Below are positions 33,451-41,807 of a DNA stretch of 64,000 nt, one piece after another. Location of the stretch: assembly GCA_029784795.1 (NCBI GenBank), contig JAFMAW010000003.1:1-64000 (forward strand). The letters run 5' to 3'. The DNA comes from Nitrososphaerota archaeon (GTDB lineage Archaea > Thermoproteota > Nitrososphaeria > Nitrososphaerales > UBA183). A program made the translations under genes and the position numbers. Below the pieces are notes generated by a model. It saw nothing but the letters and a program-made list of their open reading frames with translations. It was not told the origin of the DNA and searched no databases. How positions within the stretch are numbered: the stretch's first letter is position 1; every line of letters begins with the position of its first letter.

Positions 33451-33939
33451 CTATGTCCTCACGTGGTCAGGGACCTTGTCGAAGCCGAGGAGGGCATCGC
33501 AGTACTGGCACTGGAGCATGCTCTCCTTCTTGAGGGTGGCGAACCTAGTGATGACGGGTTCCCGCTCCGTGTTGGAGATGCAGTTGAGCTCGGGGCAGCG
33601 CAGGCGCCCCTCTATGGTGTCCGGGACCCGAGGCGTGTACTTCGAGACCTCCCCGTCGTCGATGAAGTTGACTGTGATCCCGGGGAAGACCAGGCAGAGT
33701 ATGTCGGCGTCCCTCTCGTCCACGTGCCACCTGTCTATCTTGATGATGTCCTTCCTCCCGAGCCCCTTGCTCGACACGTTCTGGAGGATCACGACCGATA
33801 TGTCCGCCTGCATCTTCGCCAGCTTGTCTAGCCGGAGGACCCTGGAGACGGTGTCTGCCCGCCAGTCCGGGATGTGGTCTATGACCGTCCCTTCCTCTAT
33901 CCTGCTGACCAGCATCCGCTCCCCGTCGGCCTTGGACAT
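33451..33939 (-). CDS. pyrI: Aspartate carbamoyltransferase regulatory subunit
   Basis: A 162-residue PyrI. The N-terminal allosteric domain includes GTVIDHIPDWRA and the zinc domain has the four cysteines in CPELNC and CQYC, which bind the catalytic subunit. It confers CTP/ATP control on ATCase in homologues. It follows pyrB with no spacer. Presence of PyrI means control of the pathway at this step is likely allosteric. Confidence 0.95.
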   Translation of the reverse strand: MSKADGERMLVSRIEEGTVIDHIPDWRADTVSRVLRLDKLAKMQADISVVILQNVSSKGLGRKDIIKIDRWHVDERDADILCLVFPGITVNFIDDGEVSKYTPRVPDTIEGRLRCPELNCISNTEREPVITRFATLKKESMLQCQYCDALLGFDKVPDHVRT

Positions 33940-34878
33940 CTACCTCACGCCTCCGAGTATGAGGTTCAGCAGGACCATCCTCAGGGGGAGCCCGCCGGCG
34001 GCCTGCACGAAGTACTGGGCGTAGTTGGTCTCGTCGATGTCCGTCGAGAGCTCGTCCATCCTGGGGAGGGGATGCATGACCTTCAGCGACGGCTTCGCGT
34101 CCCTCAGCGCTTCGAGGTTCACCTCGTACATCCCCTTGACCTTCTCGTACTCCGTGGGGTCGGGAATCCGCTCCTTCTGTATCCTGGTCACGTAAAGCAC
34201 GTCCAGGCTCCCCGCCACGTCCTTGAGGGCCACCGCCGTCTTGGGCGTCACCCCCCTCTGCATGAGGAGGTGGGACACCTCTGGCCTCATCTGGAGCGCC
34301 TCGGGGGCGATGAAAGTTATCTCCACGTCGAAGTTGGAGAGCGCGTACGCGAGAGAGGACGAGGTCCGACCGTACCTCAGGTCGCCGAGCATCCCCACCT
34401 TGAGGCCGTCTATCTTCCCGAACGCCTTCCTGATCGCGTAGAGGTCGACCATCGCTTGGGTCGGATGCTCCCTGCTCCCGTCCCCTGCGCTCACCACCGG
34501 GACGTCGGAGATCTCGGCGGCGAACCTGGCCGCGCCCATCTTCGAGTGCCTGATGACGAACACGTCGGCGCCATACCCTTCGAACATGCGGACGGTGTCG
34601 TGGAGGGTCTCCCCCTTCGTTATGGACGAACCAGTAGGCCCCGCGAACCCGGAGACGGCCATCCCCAGCTTCTCCGCCGCGATCTGGAAGCTGGAGTAGG
34701 TGCGCGTGGACGGCTCGAAGAACAGCAGCGCGGCGAGCTTCCCCTTCAGGGCGCCGTCAAGGCTCGTGTTGTTCTTCTCTAGGTCTTCGACGGCCCGGAG
34801 TATCTCATCGTACTGGTCCCGCTTGAAGTCGCGGGCGCTGACGACATCCCTGCCAAGGAAATCCGCGCTAAGGCCCAT
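33940..34878 (-). CDS. pyrB: Aspartate carbamoyltransferase catalytic subunit
   Basis: A 312-residue enzyme joining carbamoyl phosphate and aspartate. The carbamoyl-phosphate signature FFEPSTRTYSSFQIAAEKLG, the HPTQAMVDLY motif and the aspartate-binding HPLPRMDELS are intact. The ATG at 34878 is preceded by the Shine-Dalgarno-like GGTGA, 8 nt upstream, unlike most first genes here, so the message probably has a leader. The operon is divergent from carAB across 311 bp. Confidence 0.96.
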   Translation of the reverse strand: MGLSADFLGRDVVSARDFKRDQYDEILRAVEDLEKNNTSLDGALKGKLAALLFFEPSTRTYSSFQIAAEKLGMAVSGFAGPTGSSITKGETLHDTVRMFEGYGADVFVIRHSKMGAARFAAEISDVPVVSAGDGSREHPTQAMVDLYAIRKAFGKIDGLKVGMLGDLRYGRTSSSLAYALSNFDVEITFIAPEALQMRPEVSHLLMQRGVTPKTAVALKDVAGSLDVLYVTRIQKERIPDPTEYEKVKGMYEVNLEALRDAKPSLKVMHPLPRMDELSTDIDETNYAQYFVQAAGGLPLRMVLLNLILGGVR

Positions 34879-34884
34879 CTGTCT

Positions 34885-34929
34885 TCACCCTTCCGGGGGA
34901 CGGTTATTGATTGTTCCTCCGGCTTCCAT
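34885..34929 (-). other. Possible 14-codon upstream ORF in the pyrB leader
   Basis: ATG at 34929 begins MEAGGTINNRPPEG, whose TGA overlaps the pyrB Shine-Dalgarno region and ends 6 nt before the pyrB ATG. A minus-strand TATA candidate CCTTAAATC at 34984-34992 would give a leader of about 80 nt. It may be chance. Confidence 0.25.
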
Positions 34930-34996
34930 GTTGACGAATGATGAGAGAATTTTGAGCCCGCTCTGAGCTCGAGCCGCGGAGCGATTTAAGGCTTCG

Positions 34997-35158
34997 ATGG
35001 CCGCGGGTAAGAACCGACGCAAGGGCCAGGCTACTTCGCCAAGGCCGTTCGGGCTCTTATCCGCCTCCCGGCGGGAGGAGCTGACGGAGGGGCTGGAGGA
35101 GTTGTCCGCGCCTCTCGACGAGGGGCGGCCGATGACGCCCGATCTTCCAAACCCTTAA
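34997..35158 (+). CDS. Possible small protein between pyrB and carA
   Basis: A 53-codon frame beginning MAAGKNRRKGQ with strong G/C at third codon positions, a basic N-terminus and an acidic middle (REELTEGLEELSAPLDEGR). No family is recognised. No promoter is at the leaderless distance; the nearest TTTAAG is only about 11 nt upstream. Its stop overlaps the TATA-like CCCTTAAATG (35152-35161) of carA. Coding is uncertain. Confidence 0.3.
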   Translation: MAAGKNRRKGQATSPRPFGLLSASRREELTEGLEELSAPLDEGRPMTPDLPNP

Positions 35159-35189
35159 ATGTGAAACCAAGGAGCTTGCACTTCTTAGA

Positions 35190-36356
35190 GTGCTCGCTAG
35201 GAAAAGGGACGCGCTTCTTCTCCTCGAGGACGGCTCGATGTTCTTCGGCCAAGGTTTCGGAGCCGAAGCGGACTCCGTGGGCGAGGTCGTATTCAACACC
35301 GGGATGGTCGGCTACCTCGAATCGATGACCGACCCCTCGTACGCGGGGCAGATCCTCACGTTCACTTATCCGCTCATCGGAAACTACGGCGTACCGCCCT
35401 ACTCGGTCCGCGACGGGTTCGGTCTCCCGCGCTTCTTCGAGTCCGACTCGATCAAGGTGAAGGGGATAGTCGTCCAGGAGTCTTGCGACGCTCCCAGCCA
35501 CTGGGCATCCAAGAGGACTCTTTCGAAGTGGATGGAGTCCGAAGGCGTCCCTGGGATACAGGGGGTCGACACCAGGGCCCTTGTCACGAGGCTGAGGGAG
35601 GCGGGCGTGATGATGGGGATTATCGCCAGCGGCCGGGACGCGAAGGACAGGGCGATGCTCTCAGAGCTTCTCGCCAAGACATCCAGCTACTCCTCCCAGA
35701 ACCTGGCCAGGGGGGTGTCCGTAACAGCCCCCGTCGTCCACGGAGAGGCAGGCCCGCGAGTGGTCATACTGGACTGCGGCACCAAGTACGGCATAGTGAG
35801 GAACCTCCTCAGGCTCGGGTTCCAGGTGGTCCGCCTCCCTTACGATTCCCCCTACTCCGCAGTCATGAAGCACGACCCGGCCGGGGTGGTGGTCTGCAAC
35901 GGCCCCGGGGACCCTCAGCTCCTGGGCGACACGGCGAAGTGCGTGGGCTTGCTCATAGACGGGGAGGTGCCGGTGCTGGGGATCTGCCTCGGCGAGCAGG
36001 TGGTCGGGATGTCCCAGGGGGCCGAGACCTTCAAGCTGAAGTACGGCCACAGGGGGCAGAACAAGCCCTGCGTGGACCTCACGACCGGGAGGGGGTACGT
36101 GACGAGCCAGAACCACGGCTACGCCATCTCGGAGAAGACCCTGAGCGGGACCGAGCTCCGCCAGTGGTTCGTCAACGCGGACGACAAGACCATCGAGGGG
36201 GTCTTCCACGCCTCCAGGCCCTGCATGGCGGTCCAGTTCCACCCGGAGGCGACCCCGGGCCCCTATGACACCCTCTTCGTCTTCGAAAGGTTCGCGGAAA
36301 TGGCGCGGAGAGGGAAGCAGCTCAGAGGTGAAGAGATACGAAGCGTGAAAGCGTAA
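35190..36356 (+). CDS. carA: Carbamoyl-phosphate synthase small subunit
   Basis: A 388-residue glutaminase subunit supplying ammonia to CarB. The N-terminal domain includes GEVVFNTGMVGYLESMTDPS; the class I amidotransferase domain has the nucleophile cysteine in VLGICLGEQVVGMSQG and the His-Glu pair in VQFHPEATPGP. The start is GTG at 35190, about 33 nt from TTAAAT at 35155-35160. It overlaps carB by 19 bp. Confidence 0.95.
   Translation: MLARKRDALLLLEDGSMFFGQGFGAEADSVGEVVFNTGMVGYLESMTDPSYAGQILTFTYPLIGNYGVPPYSVRDGFGLPRFFESDSIKVKGIVVQESCDAPSHWASKRTLSKWMESEGVPGIQGVDTRALVTRLREAGVMMGIIASGRDAKDRAMLSELLAKTSSYSSQNLARGVSVTAPVVHGEAGPRVVILDCGTKYGIVRNLLRLGFQVVRLPYDSPYSAVMKHDPAGVVVCNGPGDPQLLGDTAKCVGLLIDGEVPVLGICLGEQVVGMSQGAETFKLKYGHRGQNKPCVDLTTGRGYVTSQNHGYAISEKTLSGTELRQWFVNADDKTIEGVFHASRPCMAVQFHPEATPGPYDTLFVFERFAEMARRGKQLRGEEIRSVKA
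36325..36331 (+). promoter_or_regulatory. Strong Shine-Dalgarno site that fixes the carB start
   Basis: GAGGTGA, complementary to the usual archaeal 16S 3' end, lies inside the end of carA. It is followed after 6 nt by ACG at 36338, in the carB frame. Confidence 0.6.
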
Positions 36357-39300
36357 GGAAAGTCCTGGTCATCGGCAGCGGCGCCATCAAGATCGGCGAG
36401 GCGGGGGAGTTCGACTACTCCGGGAGCCAGTGCCTGAAGGCGCTGAAGGAGGAGGGGGTCGACTCGGTCCTTGTCAACCCCAACATAGCGACCATCCAGA
36501 CCAGCCCCCGGTTCTCAGACCGCATACACTTCGTCCCGGTGTCGGTCGAGTCTGTCACCGGGGTCATCGAGAAGGAGAGGCCTGACGGGATCCTCCTCGG
36601 CTTCGGCGGCCAGACGGCCCTCAACTGCGGCATAGGCCTCTCCGAGGCCGGGGTGTTCGACAGGTACGGCGTCAGGGTCCTGGGGACCCCCATCCGCGGC
36701 ATCCAGCTCACGGAAGACAGAGACCTCTTCAAGAAGACCATGGTCGGGTGCGACGTCCCGGTGCCGCGCAGCGTCGCGGTCTACTCCTTCGGCGAGGCGA
36801 AGAAGGCGGCTGACGACCTCGGCTTCCCGGTGATGATCCGCGTCGCATACACCCTCGGGGGCAAGGGCGGCGGGGTCGCCCGAAACCTCCAGGAGCTCTC
36901 GCAGATCGTCGAGCGCGGCCTGAACAGCTCCCTGGCGCGCCAGGTGCTGGTGGAGGAGTACCTCGGGGGGTGGAAGCAGATCGAGTACGAGATAATGCGT
37001 GACAGGGACGACAACAGCGTCATCATCTGCAACATGGAGAACATGCTAGGCATGAGGGTCCACACCGGGGACAACATAGTCGTCGCCCCCTCGCAGACCC
37101 TCACCAACGCAGAGTACCACCTACTCCGCACGGCGTCGCTCCGGGCAGCCAAGACCTGCGGCATCGTCGGGGAGTGCAACATCCAGTTCGCCCTCCACCC
37201 CGGCTCAGAGAGATACGCAGCCATAGAGATCAACGCCAGGCTCTCGAGGTCGTCGGCCCTGGCCTCCAAGGCGACCGGCTACCCGCTGGCCTACGTTGCC
37301 GCGAAGCTTGCGCTGGGGTATCACCTCACGGAGCTGAAGAACAGGGTGTCGGGGACCACGACGGCCCTCTTCGAGCCTTCTCTGGACTACCTGGTGGTGA
37401 AGATGCCCCGCTGGGACACGGTGAAGTTCGACGGAGCCGCCCGGGGGATCGGGACTTCGATGAAGTCCATCGGGGAGGTCATGGCGGTGGGGAGGGGGTT
37501 CGAGGAGGCGATCCAGAAGGCGGCGCGGATGGCGAACCCGCAGCACGACGGGGTGGTCAGGGCAGGGAAGCCCTCCGAGTTGTCGGCGGCCATGGCGTCC
37601 ATCGAGCACCCGTCCGACACCATAGCGTTCGATCTCGCGGAGGCCCTGCGCGCGGGCGCAGGGGAGGGGGACGTCGCAGCCAAGAGCGAGGTCGACCCAT
37701 GGTTCGTCAGCAAATACAAGAACGTCGTCGACTTCCACGCCTTCCTCGAGTCTCAGCCCCCGGGGGCGGTCCCGAGCAAGGATGCCCTGACCAAGGCGAA
37801 GAAGCTCGGCTTCTCCGACCGCCAGATAGGGGACCTACTTGGGATGGGGGAGGACAGGGTGAGAGAGGCCCGGGTGCGCCTCGGGGTAACCCCGGTCACA
37901 AAGGTCATAGACACCCTCGCCGCCGAGTGGCCGTCAAGGACGAACTATCTGTACCAGACCTTCGACGCGGCCGTCGACGAGGCGCCACCCACCTCGGGGA
38001 GGAAGGTGATGGTCCTCGGGGCAGGCCCATACAGGATAGGGAGCTCCGTGGAATTCGACTGGGGGACGATGAACATGGCCTGGGCCCTGAAGAGGCTGGG
38101 CTACGAGGTGGTGGTCGTGAACTGCAACCCGGAGACTGTCTCGACCGACTTCGACATGAGCGACAGGCTCTACTTCGAGGAGCTCACCGTCGAGAGGCTC
38201 CTCGCCATCTACGACAAGGAGAAGCCGGAGGGGATGGTCCTCTGCGTCGGAGGCCAGACCCCCAACGACCTCGCCGAGTCTCTGGAGAAGAGGGGGGTCA
38301 CGATCCTGGGGACCTCTTCGCAATCCATAGAAACCGCCGAAGATAGGACCAAGTTCAGCGCGCTGCTGGACCGCCTGGGGATCCCCCAGCCGGCCTGGGG
38401 CTCCTTCCGTTCACCGACCGAGGCCGCCATTTTCTGCTCCAGGGTCGGGTACCCGGTGATCGTCAGGCCTTCTCACGTCCTCAGCGGCTCCGCCATGCGC
38501 GTGATCTGGGACCCGTCCGAGCTGGAGGTATACATCACGAAGGCGGCGATGGTCAACCCGAACTATCCGGTGGTGGTCAGCGAGTTCATAGAGGGGGCCC
38601 GGGAGGTCGAGGTCGACGCCGTTTCCGACGGGAAGAACACGGTCATAGGCGCCATCATAGAGCACGTCCAGGACGCGGGAATCCATTCAGGGGACGCCAT
38701 CATGAGCATCCCCACGGTCTCCGTCAGCAAGGCAGCCAAGGAGAAGATACGGGTGTACACGAGGAGCATCGCGAGGGAGCTGAAGGCAAGGGGCCCCCTC
38801 AACATCCAGTTCCTCGTGCGCGGCACCTCAGTCTACGTCATAGAGTGCAACCTCAGGGCCTCGCGCTCCCTCCCTTACGTCTGCAAGGCGACGGGGGTAA
38901 ACCTCGTCGACGTCGTCGCCCCGGCCATAGAAGGGGGGTCACTGAAGAGGACCACGGACGTGGAGGAGCCGAAGTGCTTCGCGGTGAAGGCGCCCATGTT
39001 CTCCTTCTTGCAGATGGACGGCGCGGACCCCAAGCTCGGCGTCGAGATGCGCTCCACGGGGGAGGTGGCCTGCTTCGGAGACACCTTCGCGGAGGCGCTG
39101 TCCCAGGCCTTCTTGGCCACGGGGCACAAGATGCCCAAGAAGGGGGACGTGGGGGTGATGCTCCTGGAGCCCTGGCAGGGGAGCGCGGGGGTCAAGCCCC
39201 TGCTGTCGCGCTTCAGGACCGCGGGGATAGAGGTGCTAGAGCTCGACGAGGAGACCCTCGCCTCAAGGATGACGGAGGTCCTGGGGGCCATCGCTGGCGG

Positions 39301-39451
39301 CAAGGTATCCTTCGTCCTGTCGTTCAACGCCAACACCAACGTGGACTCGGAGGCTTTCCACAGGGTCAGGCGCAAGGCGGTCGACCTCCAGGTCCAGGTC
39401 CTCTCCACCAAGGAGGAGGCCGAGGCGCTCCTCCTCTGCGTCGGGAAGTAG
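36338..39451 (+). CDS. carB: Carbamoyl-phosphate synthase large subunit, apparent ACG start
   Basis: A 1,037-residue synthetase with two ATP-grasp halves. The first half opens RKVLVIGSGAIKIGEAGEFD and has YTLGGKGGGVARNL; the second repeats VMVLGAGPYRIGSSVEFDWG. The C-terminal allosteric domain ends near residue 1,037. The frame has no ATG, GTG or TTG between its upstream stop (36329) and a GTG deep inside the first domain at 36539, which would delete the nucleotide-binding start. ACG at 36338, 6 nt after GAGGTGA, gives the family's usual (M)KRESVRKVLVIGSG N-terminus. Either a non-AUG start or a sequence error. Confidence 0.92.
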   Translation, partial: TKRESVRKVLVIGSGAIKIGEAGEFDYSGSQCLKALKEEGVDSVLVNPNIATIQTSPRFSDRIHFVPVSVESVTGVIEKERPDGILLGFGGQTALNCGIGLSEAGVFDRYGVRVLGTPIRGIQLTEDRDLFKKTMVGCDVPVPRSVAVYSFGEAKKAADDLGFPVMIRVAYTLGGKGGGVARNLQELSQIVERGLNSSLARQVLVEEYLGGWKQIEYEIMRDRDDNSVIICNMENMLGMRVHTGDNIVVAPSQTLTNAEYHLLRTASLRAAKTCGIVGECNIQFALHPGSERYAAIEINARLSRSSALASKATGYPLAYVAAKLALGYHLTELKNRVSGTTTALFEPSLDYLVVKMPRWDTVKFDGAARGIGTSMKSIGEVMAVGRGFEEAIQKAARMANPQHDGVVRAGKPSELSAAMASIEHPSDTIAFDLAEALRAGAGEGDVAAKSEVDPWFVSKYKNVVDFHAFLESQPPGAVPSKDALTKAKKLGFSDRQIGDLLGMGEDRVREARVRLGVTPVTKVIDTLAAEWPSRTNYLYQTFDAAVDEAPPTSGRKVMVLGAGPYRIGSSVEFDWGTMNMAWALKRLGYEVVVVNCNPETVSTDFDMSDRLYFEELTVERLLAIYDKEKPEGMVLCVGGQTPNDLAESLEKRGVTILGTSSQSIETAEDRTKFSALLDRLGIPQPAWGSFRSPTEAAIFCSRVGYPVIVRPSHVLSGSAMRVIWDPSELEVYITKAAMVNPNYPVVVSEFIEGAREVEVDAVSDGKNTVIGAIIEHVQDAGIHSGDAIMSIPTVSVSKAAKEKIRVYTRSIARELKARGPLNIQFLVRGTSVYVIECNLRASRSLPYVCKATGVNLVDVVAPAIEGGSLKRTTDVEEPKCFAVKAPMFSFLQMDGADPKLGVEMRSTGEVACFGDTFAEALSQAFLATGHKMPKKGDVGVMLLEPWQGSAGVKPLLSRFRTAGIEVLELDEETLASRMTEVLGAIAGGKVSFVLSFNANTNVDSEAFHRVRRKAVDLQVQVLSTKEEAEALLLCVGK

Positions 39452-39460
39452 GCGCCCGCC

Positions 39461-39982
39461 TTGGGGGATGAAGAGAGCGTCGACCTGGTCGACGAAAACG
39501 ACTCGGCGGTGGGAGAGTCCACCCTCGGCGACTGCCTCAAGGGAGGCCTGCTGCACCGAGCCGTGGCCGTGGTCGTATCGAGGTCAGACGGGAAGGTCCT
39601 GCTGCAGCGGAGGAGCCGGAAAGATCACTGGCAGCCGGGTATGTGGACGCTTTCTTCCACCGGCCACGTGAGGAAGGGGGAATCCTACGAGGGTGCGGCG
39701 GGCAGGGAGCTCGACGAGGAGCTCGGACTCAGGTCCGGCCTCGTGAACCTGGGGAAGTACCTGATCCCGCCCATAAAAGAAGGTGGCCTCACGGAGCACG
39801 AGTGGGTGTCTCTCTTCGCGGCGTCCACAGACGCGCCGGTCCGCGCAGACCCGGTCGAGGTCGAGTCAGTCGAGGAGTTCGACGCCCGGGGGCTCAGGAC
39901 GATGATGGAAGGAACGGGGCTGACGCCGGACTCGTCCATGCTGCTGGGCGAGTATCTCAGGCTCCGGCCCCGACCTGCCTAG
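39461..39982 (+). CDS. Nudix hydrolase, IPP isomerase-like
   Basis: A 173-residue Nudix-fold protein. The region LLHRAVAVVVSRSDGKVLLQ and HWQPGMWTLSSTGHVRKGES resembles type I isopentenyl-diphosphate isomerases and the YfcD group; the Nudix box is AAGRELDEELGLR. The cysteine that type I isomerases need after WT is serine here (LSSTGH), which argues against isomerase activity. Starts with TTG at 39461, 9 bp after carB, so it rides on the carAB operon. Function unknown. Confidence 0.78.
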   Translation: MGDEESVDLVDENDSAVGESTLGDCLKGGLLHRAVAVVVSRSDGKVLLQRRSRKDHWQPGMWTLSSTGHVRKGESYEGAAGRELDEELGLRSGLVNLGKYLIPPIKEGGLTEHEWVSLFAASTDAPVRADPVEVESVEEFDARGLRTMMEGTGLTPDSSMLLGEYLRLRPRPA

Positions 39983-40022
39983 ACTGGATGTCTTAATACG
40001 AGGGGGGAGCTGGCCCGGACCA

Positions 40023-40412
40023 ATGACCGCCCTCGAAGAGATCAGCTCGCATCTCGCAGGGAGCTCCAGGGCCATCGTCATCTCCGAGAGGGAGGTGGAC
40101 CTTAGGCCCGCGGCTGCAGACAACAGGCTTTTTCTCCTGAAGATAGGCGAAGGGTCCCTGGCTGCCGGAGGACGAGGGGGCGGGTTCGGCGAGAGGAAGG
40201 TAACCGCCGTGTTCTGCTACAGCCGGGCCGGCGGGGCCTGGTCCAAGGTCTACGAGGCTGAAGGAGGCGAGGCAGAGGCCTTCGAGGTCCCCTACTACGT
40301 CGCCAGGTTGCCGATGACCCTGGCAGACGGCACGGAGAGCATGGGCTACGGGGTCGTAGACCAAGACCTGGTCGGGGAACTGCTGAAGAAGACAGGCGCT
40401 TCTCCATCTTAA
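40023..40412 (+). CDS. Hypothetical protein
   Basis: I do not recognise this 129-residue soluble protein. It has a glycine-rich stretch (AAGGRGGGFGERK) around residues 48-60 and an acidic second half with no cysteines of note. The ATG is 27 nt downstream of TCTTAATACG (39991-40000), so it should be transcribed by itself as a leaderless mRNA. Codon use matches its neighbours. Confidence 0.6.
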   Translation: MTALEEISSHLAGSSRAIVISEREVDLRPAAADNRLFLLKIGEGSLAAGGRGGGFGERKVTAVFCYSRAGGAWSKVYEAEGGEAEAFEVPYYVARLPMTLADGTESMGYGVVDQDLVGELLKKTGASPS

Positions 40413-40441
40413 ATAGAAACTGGGTCGGGCCCGCTCTCAGG

Positions 40442-41335
40442 TTGAGAGTCCTAGTGACGGGGGCCTCGGGGATGGTCGGGAGGAACCTTGTCGGGTACTT
40501 CAACGAGAAGGGGGTCGCGACCCTGCCGACAGACCTCTCCGGGTGGGAGCTGGCCGGCGACCTGCTGGACAAAGACTTCGTGTTCAACACCCTGGGGTCC
40601 CAGGACTTCGACGCCATGGTCCACCTCGCCGCGATCACCGAAATCAAGAAGACCATAGAGGACCCAGGGCTCTGCTTCCGGGTCAACTGCTTCGGCACCC
40701 TGAACATGCTCGAGCTGGCGAAGAAGAAAGGGGTGAAGAGGATCGTCGTCGCTTCTTCCGCCAACGTCTTCGGCGCTCCGAAGGCGAACCCGGTGTCCGA
40801 GGAGTCCCCCTTCGACCCGCGGGTCCCCTACGACTACTCCAAGGTCGTCAGCGAGAACATGGCGATGGCGTTTCACAGGGCGTCCGGCCTCCCGGTGTCA
40901 ATCACCAGGAGCTGGCTCCTCTTCGGCGAGCACGACCAGCCGACCCGGGCGACGATCAGGTTCATCCGTGCATGTCTCAGGGACGAGCCGCTCACCCTCT
41001 ACAACGGCGGGAGGGATACCACCTCGCCTTCGCACGCCGTCAACTTCGCCAAGCTCGCACTCTCGATGATAAACGACGAGAATGCGGTGGGGCAGGCCTT
41101 CAACTTCGGGGGCCTCGGCCCGGTCTCCATCAGGGAGCTGGCCGAGACAGTGAAGAGGCTGACAGGCTCGAAGTCGGAGCTCAAGCTCCTGCCGCCGAGG
41201 AGCGAGCTCGAGAAGGACCCGCAGATCAGCTACCCGACAATCAAGAAGGTGCAGAATCTCCTAGGGTACACCCACGAGCTGACCCTGGAGCAGGGCCTGC
41301 AGCGGACCATCGACTGGGTCAAGAAACAGAGCTAA
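40442..41335 (+). CDS. NAD-dependent epimerase/dehydratase, extended SDR
   Basis: A 297-residue extended short-chain dehydrogenase. The nucleotide-binding motif VTGASGMVGRNLVGYF is at the N-terminus and the catalytic YDYSK at about residue 136; HLAAITEIKKTIEDP and SSANVFGAPKAN are typical of UDP-sugar epimerases. The substrate is likely a nucleotide sugar for surface glycans. TTG at 40442 is 30 nt from CTTAAATAG (40408-40416). Confidence 0.88.
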   Translation: MRVLVTGASGMVGRNLVGYFNEKGVATLPTDLSGWELAGDLLDKDFVFNTLGSQDFDAMVHLAAITEIKKTIEDPGLCFRVNCFGTLNMLELAKKKGVKRIVVASSANVFGAPKANPVSEESPFDPRVPYDYSKVVSENMAMAFHRASGLPVSITRSWLLFGEHDQPTRATIRFIRACLRDEPLTLYNGGRDTTSPSHAVNFAKLALSMINDENAVGQAFNFGGLGPVSIRELAETVKRLTGSKSELKLLPPRSELEKDPQISYPTIKKVQNLLGYTHELTLEQGLQRTIDWVKKQS

Positions 41336-41446
41336 GCGCCCGTGGGCTGCGCAGGCTTGCGCCTCCGATGGCTGGTGGCCTAAAGAGGAGCCATCCTTAT
41401 TGAAAACCGAACACGCCGGAGCCCCGGTCGCGCGGGGGTTACGGGC

Positions 41447-41758
41447 CTAGGAGGTGAGTATCAGCTCTACCTTCACGTCTTCGGGGATCCTCAGCTTCGT
41501 GATCTGGCGCATGGTCCTGTCGTCAGGCTGGACGTCGAGGATCCTTCTGTGCACCCTGAGCTGCCAGTGGTCAAAGGTGTGGCTCCCTTCGCCGGTCGGC
41601 GCCTTGCGCGTCGTTATCTTGAGCTTCTTCGTGGGGAGCGGCTGCGGGCCCCTCACCTTCACCCCTGTCTTGTCCGCAATCTCTCTGATGTCGTTGGCGA
41701 CCTTCTCAAGTTCCGGGAGATTGGTGCTCGTTAGCTTGATCCTGGCGAACTGGGGCAT
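41447..41758 (-). CDS. rps10: Small ribosomal subunit protein uS10
   Basis: A 103-residue archaeal S10. Characteristic stretches are RIKLTSTNLPELEKVANDI, VRGPQPLPTKKLKITTRKAP and FDHWQLRVHRRILDV. The TATA box TCTAAATAG (41784-41792, minus strand) is 30 nt upstream of the ATG. In many archaea S10 sits downstream of the EF-1 alpha gene; here it is alone between an epimerase and a TIM-barrel gene. Confidence 0.96.
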   Translation of the reverse strand: MPQFARIKLTSTNLPELEKVANDIREIADKTGVKVRGPQPLPTKKLKITTRKAPTGEGSHTFDHWQLRVHRRILDVQPDDRTMRQITKLRIPEDVKVELILTS

Positions 41759-41807
41759 TTTCTTTCATCGGCGCCGTGGAAGTCTATTTAGATGTTGCCG
41801 CATCCTT

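Noticed and set aside
36539..39451. carB starting at the GTG at 36539
   Set aside because: This start would remove about 67 residues including the conserved RKVLVIGSGAIKIGEAGEFD segment, so the ACG at 36338 is preferred.
41336..41446. Possible tRNA or small RNA between the epimerase and S10
   Set aside because: No cloverleaf could be folded and no T-loop sequence is present.
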